Notes: a model not told the origin generated them from the letters alone. 64,000 nt of DNA from Paenibacillus sp. HW567 (GCF_000374185.1 NZ_KB910518.1:3918669-3982668); one strand, 5' to 3'; positions 17,770-27,155 are shown, counted from the first letter of the stretch. Numbers and translations: made by a program.

Positions 17770-18981
17770 TCAAGATGGATTCCATTTACGGCTTCGCTTC
17801 AGCAAACGGTGCAGCACCAGCCAGCTCCCCAGCGGAGCCGAGCCCAGCAGCAGCATCAGCACGGTAATGACCTGCGGCGAGCTGGTCACGGACAGCACAG
17901 CGATGAACACGAACATTCCCAGCAGCCGCCCGCTCATCAAGCTAAGCTCGCGCAGAACCACAAGCTCCACCCGCTTGCCTGCGCTTTCTGCCGACAGCCC
18001 CATCAGATCAAAGCTGGTCGAGGTCATAGGCAGCATGTAGAGCGGAAGGCAAAGCGAGGTCCCAATGCCCATAATCAGCAATGTGCCATAGCTGATCTTC
18101 CATAGCAGCGGTACGATGACCGCCACCAGCAGCAGACCTCCGGCCAGCATTCCCGTGAGCCGGTATTTGGGCTTGAACCATTTTCCCGCAGCATAATAGC
18201 TGACCAGTGAGACAGCCGAGGTAATAAAGGCAAATTGTCCGAGCTTGCTCTCCTCTTTGGCTGCGATGTACACCAGAAGTCCGATCAGAAACGAAAACAC
18301 GCCCTCCCGCAAACCTTGAAACAGCAATGCTCCTGAGGCAAATCTCCACGGACTTTCCGCACGGGACAGCTCTTTCCACGGCTCCAGCCACAAATACGTT
18401 CCCTCGCTCTTGCGTTTCTTCAACAGAAAGCTAAGCAGCGCCGCCACACTGTAAGTGCAAAGGGAGAGGATAAATACCACCCGGTAGCCCCGCTCTCCCG
18501 GCCAAAGCGAAATAAGCCAGCCGGAAACCCACGGTCCGATGATGCCGGTACAGGAGCCGAGCAGCCCCATCCAGCCATTAAAAAAATCGCGGTTCTCCGC
18601 CTCTGTAATTTCAAAAAACACAATATTGAAGGCCAGCCAGTAGAAGCCGATTGCCAGCCCCAGTATCAAACCCAGCGGCCAGATATAATAGACAGATTCC
18701 CCGCCTAAACGCAGCACCAGTAAATAAAAAAAGCCCGAAACGGCAATTCCCAGCCGCAGGGCATTCATCTTATTCTGTTCCTTCACCCATTTACCGCCCA
18801 GCCAGAAGCTTAGGCCGAGCGATACTTGCTGGGCAACCGCAAACCAGCCGATCATGGCAAAATCCTGGCGGCTCTTCCACAAATACACGTTCAGGAAAGT
18901 GCCAGCCAGCATGCTTGCCAGCAGATACATTCCGCCTACAGCAAGCAGCAGCACCGCCTGATTCCGCAATAAACTTTTCAT
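17770..18981 (-). CDS. MFS transporter (YqgE/YqeG-like, 12 TM)
   Basis: 403 aa with about 12 hydrophobic segments, two halves separated by a basic loop (LLKKRKSEGTYLW). Pattern GLSFWLGGKWVKEQNKM resembles the MFS loop 2-3 motif. Substrate cannot be told; position 34 bases ahead of the CitA/DcuS-type kinase suggests, weakly, an organic acid or a sensed compound. Start ATG 18981 has AGGAGGG seven bases upstream; 19023 has none. Confidence 0.85.
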   Translation of the reverse strand: MKSLLRNQAVLLLAVGGMYLLASMLAGTFLNVYLWKSRQDFAMIGWFAVAQQVSLGLSFWLGGKWVKEQNKMNALRLGIAVSGFFYLLVLRLGGESVYYIWPLGLILGLAIGFYWLAFNIVFFEITEAENRDFFNGWMGLLGSCTGIIGPWVSGWLISLWPGERGYRVVFILSLCTYSVAALLSFLLKKRKSEGTYLWLEPWKELSRAESPWRFASGALLFQGLREGVFSFLIGLLVYIAAKEESKLGQFAFITSAVSLVSYYAAGKWFKPKYRLTGMLAGGLLLVAVIVPLLWKISYGTLLIMGIGTSLCLPLYMLPMTSTSFDLMGLSAESAGKRVELVVLRELSLMSGRLLGMFVFIAVLSVTSSPQVITVLMLLLGSAPLGSWLVLHRLLKRSRKWNPS

Positions 18982-19055
18982 GGGGCAACCCTCCTGCCTA
19001 CTGAACAATTCTTGCTTTAACATGTCCAGAACAAAGGGAAACCATGAGTGGGCCT

Positions 19056-19604
19056 TTACTTGGCGCCAGTACTCAAATTACGCACAAGCTGAATGCGGTC
19101 CTCCTGTGCCAGGCTGTGCTGCACGTGGAAGCACGAAGGGCAGACGAAGACATTGAGCGCAAACGGCGGCTTCAGCACAGGTCCGCCCAACGCTTCCGGC
19201 GAGGATGGCTCAAAGCCGGCTACCTGCTGCTTACCGGACAACAGCATAAGCTCATGGCACTGCGGGCATTCCGGCGCCTCTAACTGCGCTGCCAGGATTG
19301 CTGCTACACTAGCCTCGTAGCGCTTCAGATCATAGTCATCGCCGAACTGGACCAGTGTATTGAAGATCGGGACCACACTGTCCTTATCTTCGTCATCCCA
19401 CAGGTTATCGTCGCTTACAGCCTCGTCATCACTCTCATCAGCCACTTCCGGCTCGTCCTCATCCTCCAGGTCATCAACGCCCAGCGTAACCGTGCGGTAG
19501 CCGCTAAGCTCATTGTTGCAATGGGGACAGGTATCCTCCGGGCCGAATTCCTCGTCCCATACAATCTCCGTATGACACCAAGGGCAAACTGTTGTTTCCA
19601 CCAT
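19056..19604 (-). CDS. Acidic zinc-ribbon protein of unknown function
   Basis: 182 aa. Two pairs of CxxC in each half: CPWC and CPHC (residues 7-10 and 26-29) and CPQC and CPSC (about 112-115 and 154-157), so two possible zinc ribbons. Between them lies a strongly acidic stretch (about 43-80, DDLEDEDEPEVADESDD...). Function unknown; a nucleic-acid or protein-binding role is inferred from the ribbons. Lies at the end of the mutS2-DUF350 run, ATG with AAGGAGAT upstream. Confidence 0.7.
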   Translation of the reverse strand: MVETTVCPWCHTEIVWDEEFGPEDTCPHCNNELSGYRTVTLGVDDLEDEDEPEVADESDDEAVSDDNLWDDEDKDSVVPIFNTLVQFGDDYDLKRYEASVAAILAAQLEAPECPQCHELMLLSGKQQVAGFEPSSPEALGGPVLKPPFALNVFVCPSCFHVQHSLAQEDRIQLVRNLSTGAK

Positions 19605-19660
19605 AAAATATCTCCTTCTTACCTCACAATTGAATTAGTTGATCCTCAGATAAAGAATAT

Positions 19661-20080
19661 TTAGAAAATAGCAGCACCAATCACATAGGACAGGGATATG
19701 GAGATCAGCATGGCAGTCAAGCCAACAGCCCTGTTGTCCGCAGCAATTTCATCATCAATGGAAAATACCGGGGTCAGAAACTCGAATAGAAAGTAGGCCA
19801 AAATCAGCAGCAGAAATCCGACTACCGCCCATTTCATCGTATCGTAGATTGATGCTCCCGAATCAATGCTGAAGCGCAGGATGTTGCAGATGCCGAAGAT
19901 TTTGCCGCCGGTCGCCATGGCTACCGCCACATTCCCTTTACGGATTTCTTCCCAGCAATTATATTTGGTCACCATCTCAAAGAAGGACAGAAACACCACC
20001 AGGCCAAGTATCGCCACAGCGAAGTAGCCAAGCAGCGCACCCAGCGGATGATCCAGCAAAAGATCAATATTTTCTTGCAT
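19661..20080 (-). CDS. DUF350 integral membrane protein (YshE-like)
   Basis: 139 aa with four hydrophobic segments (about 15-37, 50-70, 80-102, 118-138). NVAVAMATGGKIFGICNI and NRAVGLTAMLISISLSYVIGA are typical DUF350 repeats. Function is not known; in Bacillus the yshE gene also follows mutS2. It lies 30 bases after mutS2 with AGAGGGGGAG ribosome site, so one transcript is likely. Confidence 0.88.
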   Translation of the reverse strand: MQENIDLLLDHPLGALLGYFAVAILGLVVFLSFFEMVTKYNCWEEIRKGNVAVAMATGGKIFGICNILRFSIDSGASIYDTMKWAVVGFLLLILAYFLFEFLTPVFSIDDEIAADNRAVGLTAMLISISLSYVIGAAIF

Positions 20081-20110
20081 GCTCCCCCTCTTTCTGCCGG
20101 ACTCCAGCCG

Positions 20111-22477
20111 CTATTGCAGTTCAGCCACGGTTACGCCCGCGCCGCCTTCATTATAGTTCCCGAGCCGGTAGCTCTTTACATGCTTATGCTTGCGCAGGTA
20201 TTCCTGAATGCCTGTGCGCAGCACGCCGGTTCCCTTGCCGTGAATAATCGAGATTTGTCCCAGATTGCCCAAAAAGGCCTCGTCAATAAAGCGGTCTGTC
20301 TCCATAATCGCCTCTTCCAGATTCGCGCCCCGCAGGTCCAGCTCACTGCGGATGTTCTCATCGCGGGTACGCTTAACCGTCGTTGCACGGCGAAGGGCCG
20401 GAGGCGGAGAATCAGGGGCCGAGGCCAGAAATTCCAAGTCCTCAAGATTAACCTTCATCTTCATGATGCCGAACTGGACAATGGCTTCTTTAGGACCGCT
20501 CAGTTCCACAACAAAACCCTTTTGATTCACATTTTGCACTTTTACCTCATCACCGGGCTGAATCTTGCGCGGCGCCTTAACGCTGCTGCGGGAGGCCGTC
20601 TTCTTGCGCGGCGCCGGTTCCGCTTCATCGAGGCGGCGGCGGGCTTCAATCAGCTTATGCTCCTTGACCGAGGCCCCTTCCTCCATCGCCAGACGGCGCA
20701 AATCGCTGATAATCTCCTCGGCTTCCTTACGCGCTTTGTCGAGGATGGCGCTGGCATCCTTCTCCGCCTTCTCCAGCCGCTTGTCGCGCTGGCTCTCCAG
20801 CTTCTCCAGCTCCTGCTGCTGCCGCTTGCGGAAGTCCTCCGCTTCACGGCGGATCACCTCGGCGCGTTCACGTTCGTTCTCCGCTCCAAGACGGTTCTCT
20901 TCCAGTGATGCAATCATGTGCTCCACGCGCAGGTCCTCTTCTTTGACCTCGCCGCGGGCATGCTCCAGAATAGCATTCGGCAGACCGAGACGTTCGGCAA
21001 TTGCGAATGCGTTGCTTCGTCCGGGCACACCAATAAGCAGCCGGTAGGTGGGGCTAAGACTCTGCACATCAAATTCCATACTGGCATTGATAACGCCCTT
21101 GCGTTCGTAAGCATAGGCTTTCAGCTCACTGTAGTGCGTGGTCGCCACCATCCGGCACTCGGTCCGGTGAATATGCTCAAGGATGGCAATCGCCAGAGCG
21201 GAGCCTTCGGCCGGGTCGGTTCCCGCGCCTACCTCATCCAGAAGAATCAGGCTCTTCGGAGTCATTTTCCGCAGGATGGAAATAATATTGGTCATATGGC
21301 TGGAGAAGGTACTGAGACTCTGCTCAATGCTCTGCTCGTCGCCAATATCGGCATAAATCGCATCGAATACACACATCTGGCTGCCTTCCTCAGCGGGGAT
21401 AAATAATCCCGACATTGACATCAGACTGAGGAGACCGATCGTCTTCAGCGTGACCGTCTTACCGCCGGTATTGGGTCCGGTCACGATGATGGAACTGTAC
21501 TGGTTGCCAAGCTCCACATCAAGCGGGACGACCTGCTCCGCAGGGATTAGCGGATGCCGTCCCTTGCGCAGCTTGAGATAACCGCGGTCATTCATCCGCG
21601 GCTGAATCGCCTTCATATCGCGGGCCAGCCGCGCTTTGGCGAAGATGAAATCAAGCTCGCCCAGAATATCCACATCGTAGGCCATTTCCTCGGCAATATC
21701 GCCGACAAGCGCCGTCAGACGGTGCAGGATGATTTCGATTTCGCGTTCCTCGCGCAGCCGTGTCTCACGCAGCTTGTTGTTCATCGCCACAATGGATTCC
21801 GGCTCAATGAACAACGTCGCCCCGGAGCCGGACTGGTCATGCACAATTCCGCCGAAATGGGCGCGGTATTCCGCCTTAACCGGAATCACAAACCGGTCGC
21901 CGCGAATCGTCACAAGCTGGTCCTGCAGCATCTTAGCTACAGAGGAGGAACGGATCATGGAATCCAGCTTCTCGCGGATTCTCGCTTCGCCCCCGCGCAG
22001 CTCGCGGCGGATTGTGGCAAGCTCGGAGCTTGCAGTGTCCAGCACCTCGGCATTCTCGTCGATGCAGGCACGGATGGCGTCCTCCACATGCTTTTGCTCC
22101 GACAGCAGATCGCTCTGTGCGAACAGGAAACGGATCGGCGTATCCTCATGCATTGCCGCCAGGAAACGCTTGACTCTGCGCGCACCGCCAATCGTGTTGC
22201 CCACGGAGAGCAGCTCGCCTGTGTTCAGCATTCCTCCAATGGAAGCGCGCTTCAGCGCCATCTTGATATCCGTCACGCCGCCGAAGGAAGGAATCCCCTT
22301 CAGCCGGTCCACATTGGCTGCCTCGTCAGTTGCCTGCAGCAGCAGCTTTACGCCTTCAAAATCGCCGGAGGGTCTGAGGGCCTCCGCAAGCACTCGTCCC
22401 ATCGGGGTCTGCGTATATTGCAGCAATTTATTTAAAATCTTGCGATATTCAAGCGTATGCAAAATTTTGTCGTCCAA
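20111..22477 (-). CDS. mutS2: MutS2 endonuclease/ribosome-rescue ATPase
   Basis: 788 aa. MutS core with lever helices, Walker A GPNTGGKT (about residue 337), signature STFSSHM and Walker B LILLDEVGAGTDP; coiled stretch about 520-600; basic/KOW-like strand part; and C-terminal Smr nuclease domain with LDLRGANLEEA and IIHGKGTGVLR. Established roles are anti-recombination and splitting of collided ribosomes. Full length. TTG 22477 is the start (weak GGGAG upstream). The gene order zapA ... mutS2-DUF350 resembles that of Bacillus, although cvpA and polX are not between them here. Confidence 0.96.
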   Translation of the reverse strand: MDDKILHTLEYRKILNKLLQYTQTPMGRVLAEALRPSGDFEGVKLLLQATDEAANVDRLKGIPSFGGVTDIKMALKRASIGGMLNTGELLSVGNTIGGARRVKRFLAAMHEDTPIRFLFAQSDLLSEQKHVEDAIRACIDENAEVLDTASSELATIRRELRGGEARIREKLDSMIRSSSVAKMLQDQLVTIRGDRFVIPVKAEYRAHFGGIVHDQSGSGATLFIEPESIVAMNNKLRETRLREEREIEIILHRLTALVGDIAEEMAYDVDILGELDFIFAKARLARDMKAIQPRMNDRGYLKLRKGRHPLIPAEQVVPLDVELGNQYSSIIVTGPNTGGKTVTLKTIGLLSLMSMSGLFIPAEEGSQMCVFDAIYADIGDEQSIEQSLSTFSSHMTNIISILRKMTPKSLILLDEVGAGTDPAEGSALAIAILEHIHRTECRMVATTHYSELKAYAYERKGVINASMEFDVQSLSPTYRLLIGVPGRSNAFAIAERLGLPNAILEHARGEVKEEDLRVEHMIASLEENRLGAENERERAEVIRREAEDFRKRQQQELEKLESQRDKRLEKAEKDASAILDKARKEAEEIISDLRRLAMEEGASVKEHKLIEARRRLDEAEPAPRKKTASRSSVKAPRKIQPGDEVKVQNVNQKGFVVELSGPKEAIVQFGIMKMKVNLEDLEFLASAPDSPPPALRRATTVKRTRDENIRSELDLRGANLEEAIMETDRFIDEAFLGNLGQISIIHGKGTGVLRTGIQEYLRKHKHVKSYRLGNYNEGGAGVTVAELQ

Positions 22478-22631
22478 TTACAGTCACAGCTCCCTTCATA
22501 GATGGTTCCATTATACCTAATTCAGCCCATTTTCGCTATTTGGGGATGTCTGAGGCATAGAAATAAAGATTCGGGTCACAATAAGAACTGCACATATCCT
22601 TACGCACACGCCAAAGGAGGTTAGAACTAAA

Positions 22632-22979
22632 GTGAGATTTTTAGGTCATGTGGTCCGTTTTGTGGTTTCAGCGATTGTTCTGCTCATTGTCGGCTGGATC
22701 GTTCCGCAGTTCTCGATTGGCGGCTTCTGGAGCGCTCTGATTCTGGCTCTAGTTATCGCGCTGATCGGCTGGGTCGTTGAAGGTATCTTTGGCAAAAAAG
22801 TAACACCCTTCGGCCGCGGCATCGTCGGTTTTCTGGTCAGCGCGCTGGTCATCTGGATCGCCCAGTTCATTGTGAGCGGTGTCAGCGTCTCCATCCTGGG
22901 AGCCCTGCTGGCAGCTCTGGTCATAGGGATTATCGACCTGTTCCTGCCGGTATCCACTCCGTTTGAAGCAGCAAAATAA
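22632..22979 (+). CDS. Phage-holin-family IV membrane protein (YvlD-like)
   Basis: 115 aa, four hydrophobic segments covering nearly the whole chain, separated by short charged loops (EGIFGKKVTPFGRG). Matches the 4-TM YvlD/holin superfamily of Bacilli, of which YvlD is tied to envelope stress. GTG 22632 with AAGGAGG eleven bases upstream is the only good start. Alone on the plus strand between mutS2 and the diguanylate cyclase; shares a terminator with the latter. Confidence 0.85.
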   Translation: MRFLGHVVRFVVSAIVLLIVGWIVPQFSIGGFWSALILALVIALIGWVVEGIFGKKVTPFGRGIVGFLVSALVIWIAQFIVSGVSVSILGALLAALVIGIIDLFLPVSTPFEAAK

Positions 22980-22998
22980 AATTACTGCGGAGGCAGAA

Positions 22999-23042
22999 AC
23001 AAAACCCCCTACTCCGAATTATAGCGGAAACAGGGGGTTTAT
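22999..23042. terminator. Bidirectional terminator
   Basis: Arms AAACCCCCT and AGGGGGTTT, nine base pairs with an AT-rich loop, between the converging YvlD-like and diguanylate cyclase genes. Confidence 0.75.
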
Positions 23043-23051
23043 TGTATTTAC

Positions 23052-24137
23052 TTAAGCAAATGAACGGACATTATCATCGCCGAACGTGGTGGAAGCAGTC
23101 ACTACGGTGTTTTTTCCGCTCCGCTTGGCGGTGTACAGCGCATGGTCCGTTTTGCGGAACAGCATTTCCTTCCCGTAGCCATGCTGATAATCGCATAATC
23201 CGATGCTTACCGTAATGGGCTTGCCGCCGGCATAGGGATGCTCCATGGCTGAAATAGACAGCCGAAGCTGTTCGGCAGCCGAGTAGGCTTCATGAAAGCT
23301 TTTATCCGTAAAAATAACCGCGAATTCTTCGCCGCCATATCTGGCCGCAAAATCATTCAGACCAATCATGCCTCCCACCTTTGCTGCAACCTCCTTCAGC
23401 ACCAGGTCGCCTACCCAATGTCCGTATATATCGTTTACACGCTTGAAATTATCAATATCGAACAGCGCCAACTGCAGCCGCAGGCCATTGCTCTCACATT
23501 GCTCCAGCAGCGAATCTAAGTATTCATGAAAGGTCTTGTGATTGTACAGCCCGGTCAGCGCATCTATCTTCAGCAGCTTGTCGGAAATGGCCCGCTCGAC
23601 CATTAGCCCCTGCTCCGACTTGGTCAACTGCTCCATTTGCTCGCGCACTTCACGGCCCCGTGTAATCACTGCCATTGCCATTACAACAAAGACAATAAAC
23701 ACGCACTCAACCATCAAAAACTCCAGCAGCGGCTTGTTCAGCAGTATCCGTTCCAGGCCGAAATAAACACCGCCATAGAACACCAGACTGAAGACGCCCA
23801 GGTAACCCAGCAGCTTCTGGTCATAATAAATCAGCGCAGTCATAATCGGCATCATAAGCGTCATCTGGGCACCGTCAACGAACGGCTCTAGTACAAAATA
23901 CAACAGGTATGAGACAACAAACCCGCTGACTACTACGGCCTGCTTATGATACTGACTGGCGGAACGCAGCCACATTTCAGCCGTCACCATGGCAACCATA
24001 ATCATGATATTGCAGCCTATAAATAAGTGTCCTTTACTGGGAATAAGGCTGGCCTTGGCTTCAGGAGAATGATCCGACAGCACAAAAAGAAGCTGGACCG
24101 CCAGCATAAAAAAAACGATGACCCAGTAACCAGTCAA
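23052..24137 (-). CDS. Membrane diguanylate cyclase (GGDEF)
   Basis: 361 aa as called. Six or so hydrophobic segments (about 2-185) precede a GGDEF domain with active-site RYGGEEFAVIF, which makes c-di-GMP from two GTP; a KRSGKNTVV tail is normal. No EAL domain. The called start is TTG 24137, which has no ribosome site. The frame stays open to a TAG at 24200, and an AGGGG sits six bases before an ATT at 24188, so ATT initiation (378 aa) is possible. Ends at the shared terminator. Confidence 0.9.
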   Translation of the reverse strand: MTGYWVIVFFMLAVQLLFVLSDHSPEAKASLIPSKGHLFIGCNIMIMVAMVTAEMWLRSASQYHKQAVVVSGFVVSYLLYFVLEPFVDGAQMTLMMPIMTALIYYDQKLLGYLGVFSLVFYGGVYFGLERILLNKPLLEFLMVECVFIVFVVMAMAVITRGREVREQMEQLTKSEQGLMVERAISDKLLKIDALTGLYNHKTFHEYLDSLLEQCESNGLRLQLALFDIDNFKRVNDIYGHWVGDLVLKEVAAKVGGMIGLNDFAARYGGEEFAVIFTDKSFHEAYSAAEQLRLSISAMEHPYAGGKPITVSIGLCDYQHGYGKEMLFRKTDHALYTAKRSGKNTVVTASTTFGDDNVRSFA

Positions 24138-24200
24138 TATTTTACGGTGCCATTTATCCGAATTCAGCGAGTCATTTGCTATAATAATGTAGATCCCCTA

Positions 24201-24727
24201 CTTCTTAACCGATAATATAATAGTTCTAATTATAATGAATTTTAATGTTTTTTGCATCATATTTTTGCAATTTTCGACAAAGTTTGGAGTGGATTTTACA
24301 ATCACCTCTCGTTCCCCATCTCACTAGACGGAAATGATCCACCGGTTGCCTGCTGAGTTATGATTTTACCACTACTAGGCGAAAGGAATCTACTATTGAA
24401 AAACCTAGTGGAGATCACGCCGCAGACGTGTCAGCCCCCACGTATATAATCATCTCCTGATCGGAAGAGTCTCGAATCTCCCCCGCTTGCAGCGGACCGG
24501 GCCGCTCTTATTTCAACTGGAAGTCATTTTTCCGCGAGCGAACGGACTCCGGCGCCTTTATGGGCGGACATCCCCCCCAAATGTACCTGCCGAAGTGGCG
24601 ATAAGCGCGTTACGGTCCGTTAGCCCGGCTGGGTGTATCCCTTTCGGGTTAATAAAGGTTATAAGGTCCGTAAGGATCTGGAGGATGGATAGGATTAATC
24701 CCTTTGGCCCCATTTCTTCCAAAATAT
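24201..24727. other. Long intergenic region without a gene I can support
   Basis: About 530 bases between the diguanylate cyclase and the ZapA gene. The left part is AT-rich and may hold the cyclase promoter. The rest is GC-richer with small inverted pieces (CCACTACTAGG ... CCTAGTGG near 24370-24415; AGCGGACCGGGCCGCT at 24489) and near-repeats of ACGGTCCGTTA/AAGGTCCGTAA. A 75-codon minus-strand frame (24558-24785) has no ribosome site and covers the terminator. Confidence 0.6.
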
Positions 24728-24769
24728 AAGGCTGGCCCCAGACAGTTATCGCTGCCTGGGGCCAGCCTT
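24728..24769. terminator. Strong hairpin after the ZapA gene
   Basis: Arms AAGGCTGGCCCCAG and CTGGGGCCAGCCTT, 14 base pairs without mismatch, loop of 14. On the minus strand it is followed by ATATTTT. Confidence 0.8.
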
Positions 24770-24785
24770 GTATTGCGTCCGTCAT

Positions 24786-26957
24786 TCAACTGTCCTGTTC
24801 GATCAGTTGAATCCATTCATTATATTCACTCTGCAGCTTGGCATATTCCGCCTGAAGGCTGCGATGCTCCTGGGACAGCTTGTCCAGCTCTCCCTGCTGC
24901 ATTTCAAACTGCGCCTGCACCAGCCGCAGTTGGCCCCGCGCCAGCTCGTAGCTCTCGCCGATTTCCGCAAGCTGCTCCCTTACCTCGCTATGCTCGCGGG
25001 TCATTGCGTCGGCCTCGGCTTCGGCCTTGCCGGCTTCCTGCTGCCAGACCTCAATTTCCTCGCGCAACTGCGCTTCCGTGCCGCTCCATTGCTGCTGGAG
25101 CTGCTGCAGCTCCTCAGCCTTGATCTTCCAGGACGCTTCAACCTCGCGTGTCTCGCGCAGCACTTCCTGCTGCTCCGCCGCAGCAGCAGCCGCTTCACGG
25201 CCAGCCTCGTACAGCTCCTCCAGACGCCGTGCGGCTTCCTCGCCTTCGGCCTCCAGCAGCTCGTATCTTTCCTTCAACTGCTCGCCTTCCTGCAGCACCT
25301 CGTCATACTGCGCGATAAGCTCCTCGTAACGCCCGCGCAGTGCCGCAAGCTCCCGGCGGGAGGCCTCAGCCTCTTCGCGCTGCCGCTGGCACTCAAGCTC
25401 CGCTTCAGCCCGCAATCCGGCCTCGCGGTCAAGCTGCTGCACCATTCCGTCCGCCTGGCCGCGCAGCGCCTCGATCTCACGCTGCGTCGCATAGGATTGC
25501 TCTTCGGCTTCCAGCAGCTTCGTCTCCAGCTCGCCGATATCTTCCATGTGCCTGCCCGCGAGCTCCTGCCAGTTCGCCGCTTCTTCCGCCGACTGGGCAA
25601 GCTCACTCTGCGCAGCAGCCAGGCTGCCCTTGGTTTCCTGCAGCGACTTGCGGAGCGCGTCAGCTTCCTCCTGCGTCAGCTCATAGCGCTGACGCAGCCC
25701 TTCCAGCTCGTCGCTGAGCAGCGCTCCCAGCTCGCTGGCAGATTGAAGCTCTTCCTGGACGCGGGTCAGGCTGCCCTTCGCTGCCTGAAGCGAATCACTC
25801 AGCGCAGACGATTCTTTCTGCGCCAGCTCATAACGCTGGCGCACCCCCTCCAGCTCCTCCGTCAGCTTCGTTCCCTGCTCCGCAGCGGAACGAAGCTCTT
25901 CCGTGAGCTGCTCCTCACGCTTCAGTACCGCTTCGTACTGCGCGAGCAGCGTCAGACGGGCATCCCGTTCGCCCTTAAGCCCGGCTTCCGCCGCACGCAG
26001 CCTGGACTGAAGCTGCCCGGTTCCGCCGCGCAGCTCGCCAAGCTGCTTCTCCATCTCCTGCACCTGCTGCTTATGCCGATGCTCCTGCGTACCCAGCGAT
26101 TGCCGCAGCTCCTTGTTCTTCGTCTGCTCCTTTTGCAGCGTCTCACGCTCCTCAGTCAGCTCCTGCTCCAGCCGGGACTTCGTATCCGTCAGCTCCTTGC
26201 CGAGCACAGAGCGGACCTCGGCCAGCTCGCCTCCCAGCGATTCCCGGGTTTCCGACAGCTCCTGCTCCAGCCGGGACAACGCTTCCGCCTTCTCCGTTGC
26301 AAGTGTGTCACGGAGGGCTGCCAGCTCCTGCTGATGGGCCGCCTTCAGCTCTTCAAGCTCCTTCACCCGAGCTGCCTCAGCGTTCGCCAGCTCCTGCTGA
26401 TGGCTGTCACGTGCGGCGGTCTGCTCCTGCTCGCTGGTCTCCCGCAGCAATAGCAGCTCCTCTTCACGCGCCTTCAGCTCTCCGCCAAGCTGCTCACGGG
26501 CAGCCGCCGCTGCCTGCTCTGCCTCCAGCAGCGCCTCGGTGCGGAGCTTGCGTTCCTGCTCCTGCATCTCCAGATGGAGCCTGCGCTCCTCTTCGGCGGC
26601 GGCAAGCAGCCGCGCCGCTTCTTCCTTGGCTGCTGCATCCAGCCGTTCATATTCTTCCTGCCGCTCCCGCTGCACCTCCAGGAGGCGCGACACCTCCACA
26701 CGCAGCTCCGTGCGCTCTCCGGTGAGCATATTCAGCTCATTCTTAAAATCCTGGACCTGAATGGCCTGCTCCGCCATATGTACGGCTGCAAGCACCGCGA
26801 TCCGGGGGGTGTCCAGTCTGGAATGGGATTTGGATATTGCACGCATGTGCTCGTCAACATAACGGGCGACCTGCTTCATATATTCAGTGCTGCTTCCAAC
26901 AAGTTTATAGGAAGTGCCGTATATCTCCACGGCGACACGGGTCCGGTCCATAGCCAC
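24786..26957 (-). CDS. zapA: ZapA-domain protein fused to a very long coiled coil
   Basis: 723 aa; ordinary ZapA is under about 110. Residues 1-95 are a full ZapA domain (RVAVEIYGTSYKLVG, MKQVARYVDEHMRAI, RIAVLAAVHMAEQAI), which bundles FtsZ at the division site. From about 80 to 723 the chain is a continuous Glu/Leu/Arg/Gln-rich coiled coil with few prolines, and it holds near-copies of a 49-residue (7 x 7) unit: ELEGVRQRYELAQKE and ELEGLRQRYELTQEE, each followed by SLQ..KGSL. GTG 26957 is the start, AGGAGGG eight bases before; the ATG at 26951 is too far. Position beside pheT matches Bacillus yshA/zapA. The fusion may span or scaffold the Z ring. Confidence 0.88.
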   Translation of the reverse strand: MAMDRTRVAVEIYGTSYKLVGSSTEYMKQVARYVDEHMRAISKSHSRLDTPRIAVLAAVHMAEQAIQVQDFKNELNMLTGERTELRVEVSRLLEVQRERQEEYERLDAAAKEEAARLLAAAEEERRLHLEMQEQERKLRTEALLEAEQAAAAAREQLGGELKAREEELLLLRETSEQEQTAARDSHQQELANAEAARVKELEELKAAHQQELAALRDTLATEKAEALSRLEQELSETRESLGGELAEVRSVLGKELTDTKSRLEQELTEERETLQKEQTKNKELRQSLGTQEHRHKQQVQEMEKQLGELRGGTGQLQSRLRAAEAGLKGERDARLTLLAQYEAVLKREEQLTEELRSAAEQGTKLTEELEGVRQRYELAQKESSALSDSLQAAKGSLTRVQEELQSASELGALLSDELEGLRQRYELTQEEADALRKSLQETKGSLAAAQSELAQSAEEAANWQELAGRHMEDIGELETKLLEAEEQSYATQREIEALRGQADGMVQQLDREAGLRAEAELECQRQREEAEASRRELAALRGRYEELIAQYDEVLQEGEQLKERYELLEAEGEEAARRLEELYEAGREAAAAAAEQQEVLRETREVEASWKIKAEELQQLQQQWSGTEAQLREEIEVWQQEAGKAEAEADAMTREHSEVREQLAEIGESYELARGQLRLVQAQFEMQQGELDKLSQEHRSLQAEYAKLQSEYNEWIQLIEQDS

Positions 26958-27095
26958 AGTTGTGCCCTCCTTTGTATGTGTGCGGATTCTAGTTGGTTTC
27001 CTGCTCCTATTGTAGCGTTATTTCTTGTGTTTTGCCAAAAAGCGTCTTCATTTGAATCCATTCTGCCGATATCCGCCGCACCACAGGAAGATGTG

Positions 27096-27144
27096 AAAAA
27101 AGCCGCAGCAGAATCCGTTTCTAAATGGATTCGCTGCGGCTTTG
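27096..27144 (-). terminator. Terminator after pheT
   Basis: Minus strand AGCCGCAGC-GAATCC, eleven-base loop, GGATTC-TGCTGCGGCT, then TTTTTT. Near-perfect 17-bp stem; ends the pheST transcript. Confidence 0.93.
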
Positions 27145-27155
27145 TACAATTCCTG

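Noticed and set aside
24558..24785. Minus-strand 75-codon frame after zapA
   Set aside because: No ribosome site, overlaps the strong terminator hairpin and starts within the stop region of the ZapA gene.
24768..26453. Plus-strand 561-codon frame
   Set aside because: Antisense to the ZapA fusion; long only because coiled-coil codon use leaves few stops. Leu/Gln-rich with no domain.
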